NCBI RefSeq assembly: GCF_002028405.1
Contig: NZ_CP020046.1
Coordinates: 434,001 to 498,000 of the forward strand
Direction: 5' to 3'
Origin: Thiomonas intermedia
GTDB taxonomy: Bacteria > Pseudomonadota > Gammaproteobacteria > Burkholderiales > Burkholderiaceae_C
Length of the DNA stretch: 64,000 nt
Part shown: positions 7,893-16,700 of the stretch, one piece after another
Numbering within the stretch: the first letter of the stretch is position 1
Layout: every line of letters starts with the position of its first letter
Translations under genes and position numbers: made by a program
Notes under the pieces: generated by a model
What the model saw: the letters and a program-made list of their open reading frames with translations, nothing else
Told to the model about the DNA's origin: nothing
The model's database searches: none

Positions 7893-8617
7893 GGTTGCGA
7901 ACCGGCACGCTCATCTCTGGAACGGAAACCCCGGTCGGCACCGGCCTGAATGCCCCGGTGCGCGCGACCATCCGCGTCGACAGTGCCCTGCACCTCGCCA
8001 TCGTCAAGCGCCTGTCGCGGGACAAGGTCCTGGCGGAGTGCTTCTGCGCGATGCTGCTCCGGGGCTGGGGCCTTCCCACGCCCGAGCCCATCGTCATCCA
8101 CGAGCGTGGAGCTCTGATCTTCGGCAGCCTGGATGCCGGGTATCCGAACCTGGCGCAGCGGCTGGGGTATTCGGAGGAGCTTCCGATCGAGCAGAAGAAG
8201 CAGCTCGAGCATGCAGGATCGCACATCGTCTGCTCCTGGGACGACGCCCCGAAGGCAACGGCCGTGGATGAAGCGATCGCAAACGCTGACCGCAACCTCG
8301 GCAACGTCCTTTGGGATGGCACTGACCATGCCTACATCGACCACGACCGCACGCTTGGGCTGATCGCCCAGCAGCACAACCTGCTGGCCGAGATGGCCAA
8401 GATCGTCGGCAAGGCCCGGGAGATTGAGAGGGGCGCTGTCGCGGCCGCGCTCTCGCTGGACACGACGCTTCCGTCCAGATTCGACGTGCCGGAGGGTGTG
8501 GATTTTTCACAGTTCGTACACTACATCCAGCAGCGCTTGAATGGATTGGGCGTCCGCCTCCTGAACCGATTTCCCAAGCCCGATGACCTCTTGACCGACC
8601 TCGAGCCCACCCCATGA
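7889..8617 (+). CDS. Compact HipA-like protein kinase
   Basis: At 242 aa this is much shorter than classical HipA (about 440 aa) and matches the compact HipA-like kinase family. Kinase landmarks are present: K40 in AIVKRL, E50 in LAECFCAMLL, the catalytic D134 and N139 in ANADRNLGNVL, and the metal-binding D151 in YIDHDRTLG. The first HipA subdomain (the part split off as HipS in HipBST systems) is missing. The start overlaps the stop of the HTH gene (ATGA) and the end overlaps the next gene. Known relatives phosphorylate translation factors such as tRNA synthetases and act as toxins; the substrate here is unknown. An enzyme with an intact active site is likely. Confidence 0.8.
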   Translation: MRLRTGTLISGTETPVGTGLNAPVRATIRVDSALHLAIVKRLSRDKVLAECFCAMLLRGWGLPTPEPIVIHERGALIFGSLDAGYPNLAQRLGYSEELPIEQKKQLEHAGSHIVCSWDDAPKATAVDEAIANADRNLGNVLWDGTDHAYIDHDRTLGLIAQQHNLLAEMAKIVGKAREIERGAVAAALSLDTTLPSRFDVPEGVDFSQFVHYIQQRLNGLGVRLLNRFPKPDDLLTDLEPTP

Positions 8618-9453
8618 CCGCCGAAGCATCCGAACCCAACGCTCACTGGAGGCCCGTGTTCTGGGAGCCGGTGGCCGGCACCGGCGAGCGGCTCATGGTC
8701 GGCGTCCTTGTGCTATGGAACGACCAGTTCACGGCACACAGGTTCGTTCGCGACGACGTGCTCGACTGCCTGTACGGGAAGGCCGCCAAGGGCGCGCGCA
8801 CCCTGATCGACACCGCGCTTCAAAATCTGCGGGACATCGCCGCCGGTGGGGCTCTGTATGTCGACACCATGCCGGCGCTGTACGGGGTGCACCCGGGTCA
8901 GCTGAGACAGACCCACGCCGAAAGCCTGGCTGAGGTGCTGCGCACCGCGGCGCTTCTGTACTCCAGCCTCACCAACCTGGACAAGCTCGACGAACTCGAG
9001 GAAGTCGATGCCCCTTCGCAGGAGGAAGGCAACCGGCGCTTTACCACGGAGGTTCGCGACCGGGTGATCGCGGCGCGTCCGCAACTGACCCAGTACTTCG
9101 GGCGCACGGCCCCCCTCATCGACGGCGGGGAGCTCACCAAATTCGGGTTCGTGAGCCCGCGTGTCATCCTTCACTTCGGCGTGCTCTCGGCAGTCAGGCA
9201 GCCCACCGGCCTGCGCGACGCCAGGGCCCGGTTGTGGGAACTGTTCCGCGCTCGCGAACTCTCGGGCATCAATCTCGCCGGCCTGATCTTCGGAACGCCG
9301 AGCGCCGACGATCCGACCCTGTCGCCCCGCCAGATCGATGCCATGCGGCGCAACCTCAGCGAGATCGAACGCGAGGCTGACAGCTACGAGATGCGGTTTT
9401 TCGCGGTTGCTTCCGTGCAGGCCGGCGCCGACCGCGTGCTCGAGCTCGCGTAG
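8614..9453 (+). CDS. Unknown third protein of the HTH/kinase operon
   Basis: The family is not recognised with certainty. The start overlaps the kinase stop (ATGA), so it is part of the same unit. The N terminus (VFWEPVAGTGERLMVGVLVL) has the strand pattern of DUF3037-like proteins, which often accompany HipA-like kinases, but at 279 aa it is about twice their length. The rest is mainly helical (TLIDTALQNLRDIAAGG, ESLAEVLRTAALLYSSL). It has no signal peptide or membrane segment. It may be an accessory or inhibitory subunit, or the second half of a two-part effector. A strong terminator follows, closing the operon. Confidence 0.65.
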   Translation: MTAEASEPNAHWRPVFWEPVAGTGERLMVGVLVLWNDQFTAHRFVRDDVLDCLYGKAAKGARTLIDTALQNLRDIAAGGALYVDTMPALYGVHPGQLRQTHAESLAEVLRTAALLYSSLTNLDKLDELEEVDAPSQEEGNRRFTTEVRDRVIAARPQLTQYFGRTAPLIDGGELTKFGFVSPRVILHFGVLSAVRQPTGLRDARARLWELFRARELSGINLAGLIFGTPSADDPTLSPRQIDAMRRNLSEIEREADSYEMRFFAVASVQAGADRVLELA

Positions 9454-9470
9454 TCGTCTTCTGCTCCATG

Positions 9471-9496
9471 AAAGCCGCCATCAGGCGGTTTTTTTG
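9471..9496 (+). terminator. Intrinsic terminator after the kinase operon
   Basis: A hairpin with stem CCGCC (9475-9479), loop ATCA and GGCGG (9484-9488) is followed by seven Ts. It starts 18 bp after the stop codon of the third operon gene and closes that transcript. Confidence 0.85.
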
Positions 9497-9546
9497 CGCC
9501 TCGAAGGAAGCGGGAGATACAAGGGTCCCTCCAATTTCGAACAAAT

Positions 9547-9583
9547 TACGGTTTACCGTTGTTTTTATGTACGTTTTGCCGTA
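9547..9583. promoter_or_regulatory. Second pair of TACGG/CCGTA-type operators
   Basis: TACGGTTTACCGTT at 9547-9560 and TACGTTTTGCCGTA at 9570-9583 repeat the operator core seen at 7331-7383, each with one mismatch in one arm, with centres 23 bp apart. The surrounding DNA is AT-rich (long T runs), unlike the flanking genes, which fits a promoter. The genes downstream are the small protein at 9622 and the HD-domain gene at 9879. The same regulator probably controls both loci. Confidence 0.6.
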
Positions 9584-9621
9584 TCTTTTGAGTTCACCGG
9601 AACTCGAGATCGCTTCCACCC

Positions 9622-9882
9622 ATGTTCTTCCTCCGCTCCTCCGTGAACTATGCCCTGGTCGGCGAGCGTGATGGCTGCGCCGGCCGGGAGCCGCCGCCGC
9701 ACCTGTGGCGCAGGACGGACTACCGCTCGGGTTACGCCCGCGGCCTGCTCGAACGCGCGCAGCGCGTCGCCGACGCCGACCTGCTCCGCGCCCTGCTCCT
9801 GTTGCTTGCGCCGGGGGCATTGGACGTCGCCCGGGCAATTGCTTCGAGTGCCTTGAACAGGGCGCGGGGAGTGCGCCAATGA
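9622..9882 (+). CDS. Small unknown protein upstream of the HD-domain gene
   Basis: An 86-aa frame ends in a TGA that overlaps the start codon of the next gene (ATGA), which favours it being real. The sequence is helical and Arg/Leu/Ala-rich (SGYARGLLERAQRVADADLL). The ATG at 9622 is the first after the AT-rich promoter-like region, but its ribosome-binding site is weak, so the start could be further in (GTG about 9643). No family recognised. Confidence 0.4.
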   Translation: MFFLRSSVNYALVGERDGCAGREPPPHLWRRTDYRSGYARGLLERAQRVADADLLRALLLLLAPGALDVARAIASSALNRARGVRQ

Positions 9883-10487
9883 CGACACTCCTGACGAACA
9901 GCGGCATCGACGTGCGCCCCGGCCAAGTGGACCCCGCGGCCGTACATATCGAGGACATCGCGCATGCGCTCTCTTTGCGCTGCCGATTTTTGGGCCACAC
10001 GAGAATTCACTACTCGGTCGCGCAGCACTGCTTGCTCGTGGCACGCATCCTCGACGGCATGGACGCCCCGCGCGACGCGATCCTCTGCGGCCTGATGCAC
10101 GACGCGCACGAGGCCTACGTCGGAAACGTGCCGACATCGATCAAGATATTGCTCGGCACCGCCTGGTCCGACGTTGAGCTGCAGGCCGAGGCCGCAGTGC
10201 TCACCGCAACCGGTCTGACCCACAGCATGATGGACTGGCGGGACCTGATCCGCCACGTCGACCGGATCGCGCTGGCCACCGAGCGGCGAGACCTGATGCG
10301 CTTCGATGCCGGGTCCAACCGACCCTGGGTGCTTGCAGGCATCGAGCCCCACCCCACCCCGCCACGGAAGGCGGATGGTCACCGCATTGGTGGGAAGACC
10401 AGTTTCTCGAACGGTTCGAGAGACTCGGCGGCGTGCAGATTCACCCCGTGCACGCCGCGATGTTCCGGCAGACACGCACGGGCGTGA
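9879..10487 (+). CDS. HD-domain phosphohydrolase, YfbR-like, with probable frameshift
   Basis: The first 150 or so residues form an HD metal-dependent phosphohydrolase: IEDIAHALSLRCRFLGHTR, HYSVAQHCLLVARIL, then the HD signature LMHDAHEAYVGNVP and later LIRHVDRIALATER with a further conserved Asp. Relatives are 5'-deoxynucleotidases of the YfbR type. From about 10350 the translated frame becomes Pro/Ser/Arg-rich, while the next frame gives protein-like sequence (GGWSPHWWEDQFLERFERLG) ending at a TAA at 10496-10498. The change falls in a tract of repeated CCCCA, so a one-base indel is likely. The true protein probably ends at 10498. Confidence 0.75.
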   Translation: MTTLLTNSGIDVRPGQVDPAAVHIEDIAHALSLRCRFLGHTRIHYSVAQHCLLVARILDGMDAPRDAILCGLMHDAHEAYVGNVPTSIKILLGTAWSDVELQAEAAVLTATGLTHSMMDWRDLIRHVDRIALATERRDLMRFDAGSNRPWVLAGIEPHPTPPRKADGHRIGGKTSFSNGSRDSAACRFTPCTPRCSGRHARA

Positions 10488-10519
10488 CGGCACTCTAACG
10501 ATCTCCGAAGGAGTCAACC

Positions 10520-10828
10520 ATGAAACGCTCGATTCTCGCCGTCGGCATGTTTATCGCGCTCGGCCTTGCCGCATGCGGCAGGAACGGTTCTGCGCCCGAA
10601 ACGGGTCCGAGCCCGTATCCGGGCCGGGACAAGCTGTGGTTCGACGCGCACACCAGGGAGCGCGCGGCAGAGGTCAAGTGGTGCAACGACAACAACGGTT
10701 ACGTCAACCCGCTTCAACCTTCGCAGCGCGCCGACCAGGCCGCGGCCTGGGATCCGTCCTGCGACGCCGCATCGGATTCGTGGAATGCAGCGATGCGCAG
10801 CGCCAAGACCGGTCCGGGCGCATTCTGA
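10520..10828 (+). CDS. Small lipoprotein, EexN-like entry-exclusion candidate
   Basis: The 102-aa protein begins with a lipoprotein signal (MKRSILAVGMFIALGLAAC), with C19 as the likely lipidated cysteine. The mature part contains WFDAHTRERAAEVKWCNDN and a second Cys near DPSCDAA. The pattern (helix, then W-C-N followed by N-P) resembles EexN-family lipoproteins that block uptake of a second copy of a conjugative element. A good AAGGAG ribosome-binding site lies about 7 bp before the ATG. The assignment fits the ICE/plasmid context but is by pattern only. Confidence 0.6.
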   Translation: MKRSILAVGMFIALGLAACGRNGSAPETGPSPYPGRDKLWFDAHTRERAAEVKWCNDNNGYVNPLQPSQRADQAAAWDPSCDAASDSWNAAMRSAKTGPGAF

Positions 10829-10894
10829 GCAATCATTCCCGGCGCCCGCGACCCGCGACGCCGGCTGCCCCCTGATCCTCTGAGACAGACCGCC

Positions 10895-11179
10895 ATGTAC
10901 AACGACCTGCTCGAGCTTCCCCAACGGGTGATTGCGACGGCCCGCATCGGCGTGCGTCCCGAGCTGCGCGACATCGAGACCGCAAGCTGCCAGTTGATTG
11001 CAGCGCGTACCGCGCTGCAACAGAGTGGCCGCAGCGCGCTGGACCTGGAATCGGCGCGTGTCGCCATCGCGGTTCTGCGGCTCGGCCACATGCCCCATCG
11101 CAATGCCTGCATCGACGCCGTGACGGCGCTCGCCAAGGTCATGGCGGGGCCGGACCCCCTTCTTGCCGGGGACGCGTGA
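10895..11179 (+). CDS. Small unknown helical protein
   Basis: A 94-aa frame with an even, protein-like composition (RVIATARIGVRPELRDIETA, ALDLESARVAIAVLRLGH). No domain recognised, no signal peptide. Its TGA shares a base with a following ATG at 11179 that opens a 49-codon frame to 11328 of low credibility. Located between the lipoprotein and the AlpA-like regulator, it is probably part of the same mobile-element module. Confidence 0.5.
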   Translation: MYNDLLELPQRVIATARIGVRPELRDIETASCQLIAARTALQQSGRSALDLESARVAIAVLRLGHMPHRNACIDAVTALAKVMAGPDPLLAGDA

Positions 11180-11331
11180 TGCCTTCGGACATGGGGCATG
11201 TTGTCGGTTCCGAGGACCCTGGCCTACCCTGCGGCGCCGACCGCGGCCATGGGCCGTCGTCCACCTGTACGTCGGCGTTACTGCACTCGGCGCCCAGCGC
11301 CTGCGGCTCCGGACAGGACCGGAGATGATCC

Positions 11332-11607
11332 ATGGCTGACAAGATTCTCGTGACCGCCGTCGAAGGCGCCCGCATGCTCTCAATGGGCCGGTCGACGTTC
11401 TGGCGCGCCGTCAGCGCCGGCATGCTGCCGCAGCCCGTGCGGATCGGCGGCCTCACACGGTGGCGGGTGAGCGATCTGATTCACGCTGTCGATCCAGCCA
11501 GTCCGCCCACCACTGCATCAGCTCCCTGCGCTGGTCAAGATACTGCGCCCGGTTGTACGCCGCCCGAACCGCATCCGTCTCGCGGTGGGCGAGCTGGCGC
11601 TCGATGA
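11332..11607 (+). CDS. AlpA-family regulator/excisionase with hybrid C terminus
   Basis: Residues 1-50 match the short AlpA/excisionase winged-helix family: ILVTAVEGARMLSMGRSTFW, then AVSAGMLPQPVRIGGLTRWR and VSDLIHAV. Such proteins activate integrase genes or promote excision of islands. From about residue 54 the frame runs antisense through the integrase fragment at 11453-11677, giving a Pro/Ala-rich tail that is unlikely to be native. The original protein was probably about 60-70 aa and has been fused to the junction by recombination. The DNA-binding part looks intact. Confidence 0.7.
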   Translation: MADKILVTAVEGARMLSMGRSTFWRAVSAGMLPQPVRIGGLTRWRVSDLIHAVDPASPPTTASAPCAGQDTAPGCTPPEPHPSRGGRAGAR

Positions 11608-11677
11608 CATCGTGCGCAAAGCCTGATTGCTCATTGAGCACCGTCGAGGCCAGCGCCCGGAATCCGTGCGCGGTCAT
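11453..11677 (-). pseudogene. C-terminal fragment of a tyrosine recombinase (integrase)
   Basis: The frame encodes the last 70 or so residues of an integrase, including H-x-x-R (TAHGFRAL) and the catalytic tyrosine (RAAYNRAQYL). It matches residues 319-385 of the complete integrase at 24592-25785 with a single amino-acid change by my reading (WLD followed by R instead of G), while the DNA differs at about 15 of 190 positions. The rest of the gene is missing; upstream on the minus strand the sequence becomes unrelated at about 11682. It marks the scar of another, related element. Confidence 0.85.
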
Positions 11678-11867
11678 CCACTCCGGAAGGCGAGGTTGGC
11701 ATCGTCAAAAACCCTTTGATCAGGGCAAGCGCAGTGTCAGGCTACCCCAGGGCGGGGTGCGCCACTGGCTCGCTCGGCAATCCAATGGAGCACTCATGGA
11801 GTCAACCTGAACGCTGGTGAACCGCCACAGAGTTTGCAAAAATGTTTGCACTATGCTAACGTACATT

Positions 11868-12125
11868 ATGTACTCGATCGAATACAGTCGCGAGGCGTTC
11901 AAGAGCCTCAAGGCCATGCCACGCAATCTTGCAACGACGGTGCGCGAAAAGATCGAACAGTTGGCAGCTGCGCCCCACGGACCGAACAACAACGTGAAGA
12001 AGCTGCAAGGGCGCCCTGGCTATCGATTGCGCGTCGGCGATTGGCGCGTGATTTACGAAATTCATGATGACCGCCTGGTGGTGATGATCCTTGCGGTTTC
12101 CCCACGAGGAGGTGCGTACCAATGA
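11868..12125 (+). CDS. RelE/ParE-family toxin
   Basis: An 85-aa type II toxin: MYSIEYSREAFKSLKAMP, then a Lys/Leu-rich middle and the family C terminus GYRLRVGDWRVIYEIHDD followed by VMILAVSPRGGAY. RelE-type toxins cut mRNA on the ribosome; ParE relatives poison gyrase, and sequence alone does not decide between them. I prefer ATG 11868 at the domain start; ATG 11853 would add five residues. It overlaps the antitoxin gene by four bases (toxin first, as in HigBA). The AT-rich stretch 11832-11866 with two GTTTGCA repeats is the likely promoter/operator. Confidence 0.85.
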   Translation: MYSIEYSREAFKSLKAMPRNLATTVREKIEQLAAAPHGPNNNVKKLQGRPGYRLRVGDWRVIYEIHDDRLVVMILAVSPRGGAYQ

Positions 12126-12490
12126 GCACGATTCAATACATCGAACGCAACGGGAAACGAGAATACGCCGTGGTTCCGATGGAGTTGTTTGCGCGGTTGA
12201 TGCGCGCCGCCGAGAGCCTGGACGACGTGGCCCTGTTCGATGCCGTGAAAGCTGCTGACGACGGATTTCGGGTCCCTGGTGCAGTCGCCCATGCCATCCT
12301 TGACGGGATCCATCCCGTCAAGGCCTGGCGCGAATATCGCGGATTCACTCAGGACGCTTTGGCCGAGAAGGCCGGTATCAGCAAGGCCTATCTCAGCCAG
12401 ATCGAAACGGGCAAGCGGATCGGAGTGGCTAAAACCCTCAAAGCCCTCGCATCGGCACTGGGCGTGACGCTCAATGAGCTCCAGCCCTGA
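12122..12490 (+). CDS. XRE-family antitoxin partner of the RelE-like toxin
   Basis: The 122-aa protein has an N-terminal strand-helix segment (IQYIERNGKREYAVVPMELF) resembling the start of Phd-type antitoxins and a C-terminal Cro/C1 helix-turn-helix (AWREYRGFTQDALAEKAGIS, KAYLSQIETGKRIG). It would bind and neutralise the toxin encoded just upstream and repress the operon. Start and stop codons overlap (ATGA). The pair sits at the edge of the defence block and may stabilise it. Confidence 0.85.
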   Translation: MSTIQYIERNGKREYAVVPMELFARLMRAAESLDDVALFDAVKAADDGFRVPGAVAHAILDGIHPVKAWREYRGFTQDALAEKAGISKAYLSQIETGKRIGVAKTLKALASALGVTLNELQP

Positions 12491-12594
12491 TTGCCGCGAT
12501 GCGGCCTGCGATATCCACCGGCATCCCGTCATCGAAAGATCGCGAGCAGCCTGCGAAAGGTCGCTCCCCCGCACGCAGGGGTGAAACGGCCGCC

Positions 12595-13761
12595 CTACCC
12601 CTCCTGCTCAGCGACGATTCCGGTCGTCTCGATCTCGTAGGCCAGCTCGTCCCATCCCGCGTCACGGGCAAACTTGGCCATGCGCTGCACGGTGCGCGGA
12701 GCTGCAGGGCGGCGCTGGCTCTGTGGCACGTCGCTTGGACGCATGCTCCAAGGTTCGAGGCGGTGCCCGGCCGCCGCCGCAAGTCGACTGACAAAGGCGG
12801 CAATACGAAAGCCGCCCTCATCCACGTCGCCCCAGTGGCTCACGGGCACGCCGGACGGTGTGCCGGCCAGCAGCCGCTGATACATTGCGCCCCAGGCCGG
12901 TGAGGGCATCCCTGCCGTGTAGATGCATAGCACATCGCTGTCGCACAGACGCCGTGCCTGGACATGGAACGTGGTGAGATTTTCGATCGTGAGCACGCGG
13001 CTGGGCGAGCCCTCCACGCCTAGCACGGTGTCGGGCGGAAACGCCCCGTAGGGGCTGTCGAGCAGTGCGGAAACGCGTTCGCGGCGCACAATCAGGCGAG
13101 CGGCCATGCGAACCGGCTGTGGCTCGCGGAACAACCCGATTTCCTGCAGCACCTGGGTGTCGGGCCGCTGCGGTGCCGCGGCGTCGCCTGCGAGCAGCAC
13201 GTCAAGCTCGGGCACGAGCGCCTCGATGCGCTTGCTATCTTTGAACAGTTGGGCGCTGGCGTCGCGCACTGGGATGTCGCACTCGCCCTGTTCGCGGCAG
13301 TAGGCGATGGTGCGCCAGGCGTCGAACCAAGCGGCAGCGTGCTGCGGGCCGTCGCCCCGCACGGTCTTCAGGGCCGCCCAGCGCGCGAGCACGTCCTCCA
13401 GCACCGGGAAGGCCTGGATGCACGGCTGAAGCATGTCTGCCGCCTGCGAGACCAAGCTGACGTGCGTGGGTTGAGCCAACATGTCGGCCAGGCGCTGGGT
13501 GTCGAGCAGGTCGACGCGCTCGATGAACCCAGTGACGTCGCCGCGCGGCCGGGTCAGGCGCACGGCGCCGCAGGCCTGCGCGCGCTCGAGCACGGCGTCA
13601 AACGCTTCCTTGTCCTGGAGGCTGCGCAGCGCGTGATATTCGGCCAGAGCAGCGCCGGTCAGCGCGGCGCGCTGTCCGACTCCGGCGTCGCGCCGATTGG
13701 CCGCCTTGAGCAGGCGCACGAGCGCCGTCTCGGCCAGTGCGTGCGCGCTGTCCTGGCTCAT
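12595..13761 (-). CDS. jetD: Wadjet system nuclease subunit JetD
   Basis: At 388 aa this is the last gene of a four-gene Wadjet operon. The C-terminal half is a Toprim-like nuclease: the catalytic glutamate is E260 in RVLTIENLTTF and the D-x-D pair is D312/D314 in HWGDVDEGGF, as in the DUF2220 part of JetD. The N-terminal half is helical and corresponds to the DUF3322 arm. In characterised Wadjet systems JetD cuts circular plasmid DNA after the JetABC motor has extruded loops. The start overlaps the stop of jetC by four bases. All expected active-site residues are present, so it should be functional. Confidence 0.85.
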   Translation of the reverse strand: MSQDSAHALAETALVRLLKAANRRDAGVGQRAALTGAALAEYHALRSLQDKEAFDAVLERAQACGAVRLTRPRGDVTGFIERVDLLDTQRLADMLAQPTHVSLVSQAADMLQPCIQAFPVLEDVLARWAALKTVRGDGPQHAAAWFDAWRTIAYCREQGECDIPVRDASAQLFKDSKRIEALVPELDVLLAGDAAAPQRPDTQVLQEIGLFREPQPVRMAARLIVRRERVSALLDSPYGAFPPDTVLGVEGSPSRVLTIENLTTFHVQARRLCDSDVLCIYTAGMPSPAWGAMYQRLLAGTPSGVPVSHWGDVDEGGFRIAAFVSRLAAAAGHRLEPWSMRPSDVPQSQRRPAAPRTVQRMAKFARDAGWDELAYEIETTGIVAEQEG

Positions 13762-16700
13762 GCCGGGTTGATCGCCGCAAGGAGCTGAACCTCGCGCTCG
13801 AGCAACTCGGGGTTGAACTCGGGCAGGTCTTCGCGACTGAGATTGCGGCTGGCCGCATCGACATCGTGGCCCTCAAGGAGCACCACGTTGGCCTCGGCGT
13901 CGCGCATGATGTCGTAGTAACGGTCGAGGAAGGCATTGAGATGTCCCAGTGCTTCCCCGGCGCTGGCCAGAAAGATCTGTAAGCCGAGCTCCTCGAAATA
14001 GCGCATCGTGGCGATGATGTTGCGCGCGTCCATCTTGATGAACGCCTCGTCGAGTACGAGCAGGCGCACGCCGCTGTCGTCGCCAGGCTGCAGGCGGTAG
14101 GCCGAGGCCATGGCCGCGCCGGCGATCACGTACAGGGGCGAGCGGTGTTCGCCGCCGGAGCCCGAACCCATGCGCTTGCTCAGCAGGTCCACGAGTTGCG
14201 TCACCCCGGTCTCGGGGTTCTCGCGCAGCACCTCCACGTCAAAGTCGAAGAACTCGCGGTAATCGTCCAGAGGCGACTTGATCGCCGCTGCCCCCGGCAC
14301 CGCCTTGCCACGCATCAGATCGTCGAACTCGGGCGGCATCTCCCCCGCGCCGCCCAGCAGATCGTCCTCGGGCCCGTACCTGGCCACGTCGCGCACGAAC
14401 TTGTGGAGACGGTCGAAGGCCGGGCGAACCGGGCGGCGGAAGCGATAGCGCTCGCCGTTCGTGAAGGCGGGGGCCGAAGCCAACGCCGCGTTCATGCGTC
14501 GGATCGTCTCATCGAGCCAGTCGATATGCTCGTTGATCGCCACGGCCACATCGGTACGGAACGTGCGCTTGGCCGCTGCCAAGGCGTCATCCATCTTTTC
14601 CTTGTAGTCCTTGAGGCCGGTGCCGTGGAGCTGACTCACGCGCTCAACCAGCCAGGCGCGCGCGACCGTCCAGTCGGCGTCGCCATCCTCGGGCATCGTT
14701 TCGCGATGCTTGGTCACAAAGACGGCGAGCAGGCGCTGGGCATTGCTGGCGGCGTTCTGGCACGTCTGACGGCTTCTGCCGGCCCGCGAATGGCACTCAC
14801 GGGCCATCTCGGCGAAATTTGAGCCCAGGCGATCGTGGCTGAGCAGGCGGTCCCATTGCTCCGAAGCATAGGCGGCCGCATCATCGAAACCCGCAACGCT
14901 GCGGGCGCGGGTTGCCGCCTCGCCCGAGCGCTGCACGGCGGCACGACGCTGTTGCGTGTTGTCCGTGAGAACGCTGTGCTGGTTCTGAGCCTTCCCCACG
15001 GCGGCCGCCGCGGCGAGGGTGCGGCTGCGGAGGGCGTCGAGCTCGGCTGACGCATTGTTCGCGGCGTCGCACAGCTGGCGGTATTCGTCGGTGTCGAGGG
15101 CGTCGAGCTGACGCTGGAAGTCCTTTGCCGCGGCAGCACTTTGTTCGAGCTCCCCGAAGGCATCCATGACGGTGCGGACCCTCTCGCTTTCGTCGCCGGA
15201 CACCGCCGAGAGCAAGGTCACAATGGGCTTGAATGCATCGTATTGCTGCCCCGCGGTGATCGCGTGCTGCTGCGCGCGGCGCCAGATGTCTTCGGCCGCG
15301 CTGCGCGCGCTGGCTGTCACGGGACCGATGAGGAACTGGGCCGGATCGACCGGCCGGCGGCGCAGAATCTCACCGCTGGCGACGATCATGCCGTCGGGCG
15401 TCATGGCGAAGCGATGCTCGAAGCATTCGTTTTCGCTTTGCGCGCGCTGGAAGTCGCCGAGCTTGGAGCGCAGGTAGTTCACCGCCGCCGCGTCGTGGCC
15501 ATTGATCAGCTCGGCCACGGAGCCCGCACGCGGGCTGGCGCGCTCGGTGAACCGGCTGGGCATGACGATCTTGGCGTCGAAGATGCGCGCGCCGCGGTAC
15601 AGGGCGAACGCGCGGCGCTCAGCCGAAGCATCGACCAGCAGGGCTTGCATGTTCTGCGCGCCGAGGAAGGCTTCGATCACCGGCTGCCAGGTCTGGGCGT
15701 CCTCGATCGCGACGAGTTGGCACACGGGGTTGGCTTCGATGCCCGCGTTCGAGAGCAGCTCCCGCAACGCGTCGGCCGGCGTGTCGCGCGTGTTGCGCCG
15801 CCCCTGCCTGAGGCTGTCGAGGTTCGCGCGCGCCTTGGTCTCCTCCTGCTGTGCTCGCGTGTGCGCCGTGCCCAGATCTTTGAGGATGCTCAGGGCTTCG
15901 ACACCCTTGGCCTTGGCCGCGCGCAAGGCGCGGCGCATGGCCTGCTCAATGCCGTGGGCGCTCCAGGCATCGGCGCCCAGCAGCCCGCCCAGCTCGGCTG
16001 CCGCTGCGGCACAAGCCTCGTCGCTGTCGCCCACCAGCGCGCCCGGGCGCGGCATCGGCACTTCCAGCGCGCGCTTGAGGCTGCCCAGGTCGCCAAGCAG
16101 GGCCGTTCGGCGTTCGCTCTCCTTGGTACGCGCCACGCCGAGGCGATCTCGCAGGAGGGCAGCCCCGCCGTGCGAGGCATGCTGGTCGCGGCGCTGTGCG
16201 GCAGCGGCTGCGGCGTCACTGGCCGCAGCTTCGGCCTGCTGCGCCTGTTGCTGGGCGCGCTTTGCATCGTCGAGGGCGACTTCGGCTTGGCCCTGCGCCA
16301 TTTCGGCGGCGGCCAGCGCCTCGTTGTCCACCTCGAGCTGAGCGTCCGCTTCCAGCGCATCCCATGCGAGCGCATGGACCTGCTCACGCTGCGCACGCTC
16401 GAAATCGTCCAGGATCGGACGGCTCTCGGCGATTCTCTCCTCGATCTCGCGCACCTTCGCGGCCATCTCCTGGAAGGTTCCCAGGACGTCCTTGAAGCCG
16501 CGCGTGTTCGTGGGGCGCGCTTCGAGCACCTGATTGCGCACGATCTGGTCCACGCTGCCGTCGAACCGCATGCGCAGGCCAAATCGAAAGGCCTGTCGGA
16601 AGGCGTCGATCGAGGGCGCGCGCCCGGCACCGCGTAGGGCGAACAGCAGGGCATTCACGAAGCGCTCGGCGTCGTGGAACAGAAACTCCTCGGCGCCGGC

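Noticed and set aside
11179-11328. A 49-codon frame whose ATG shares a base with the preceding TGA
   Set aside because: The overlap is suggestive but the composition (Gly/Ser/Cys-rich, no structure) does not support a protein.
14145-16637. Long plus-strand frames over jetC
   Set aside because: They are antisense to an ATPase with intact Walker A, signature and Walker B motifs.
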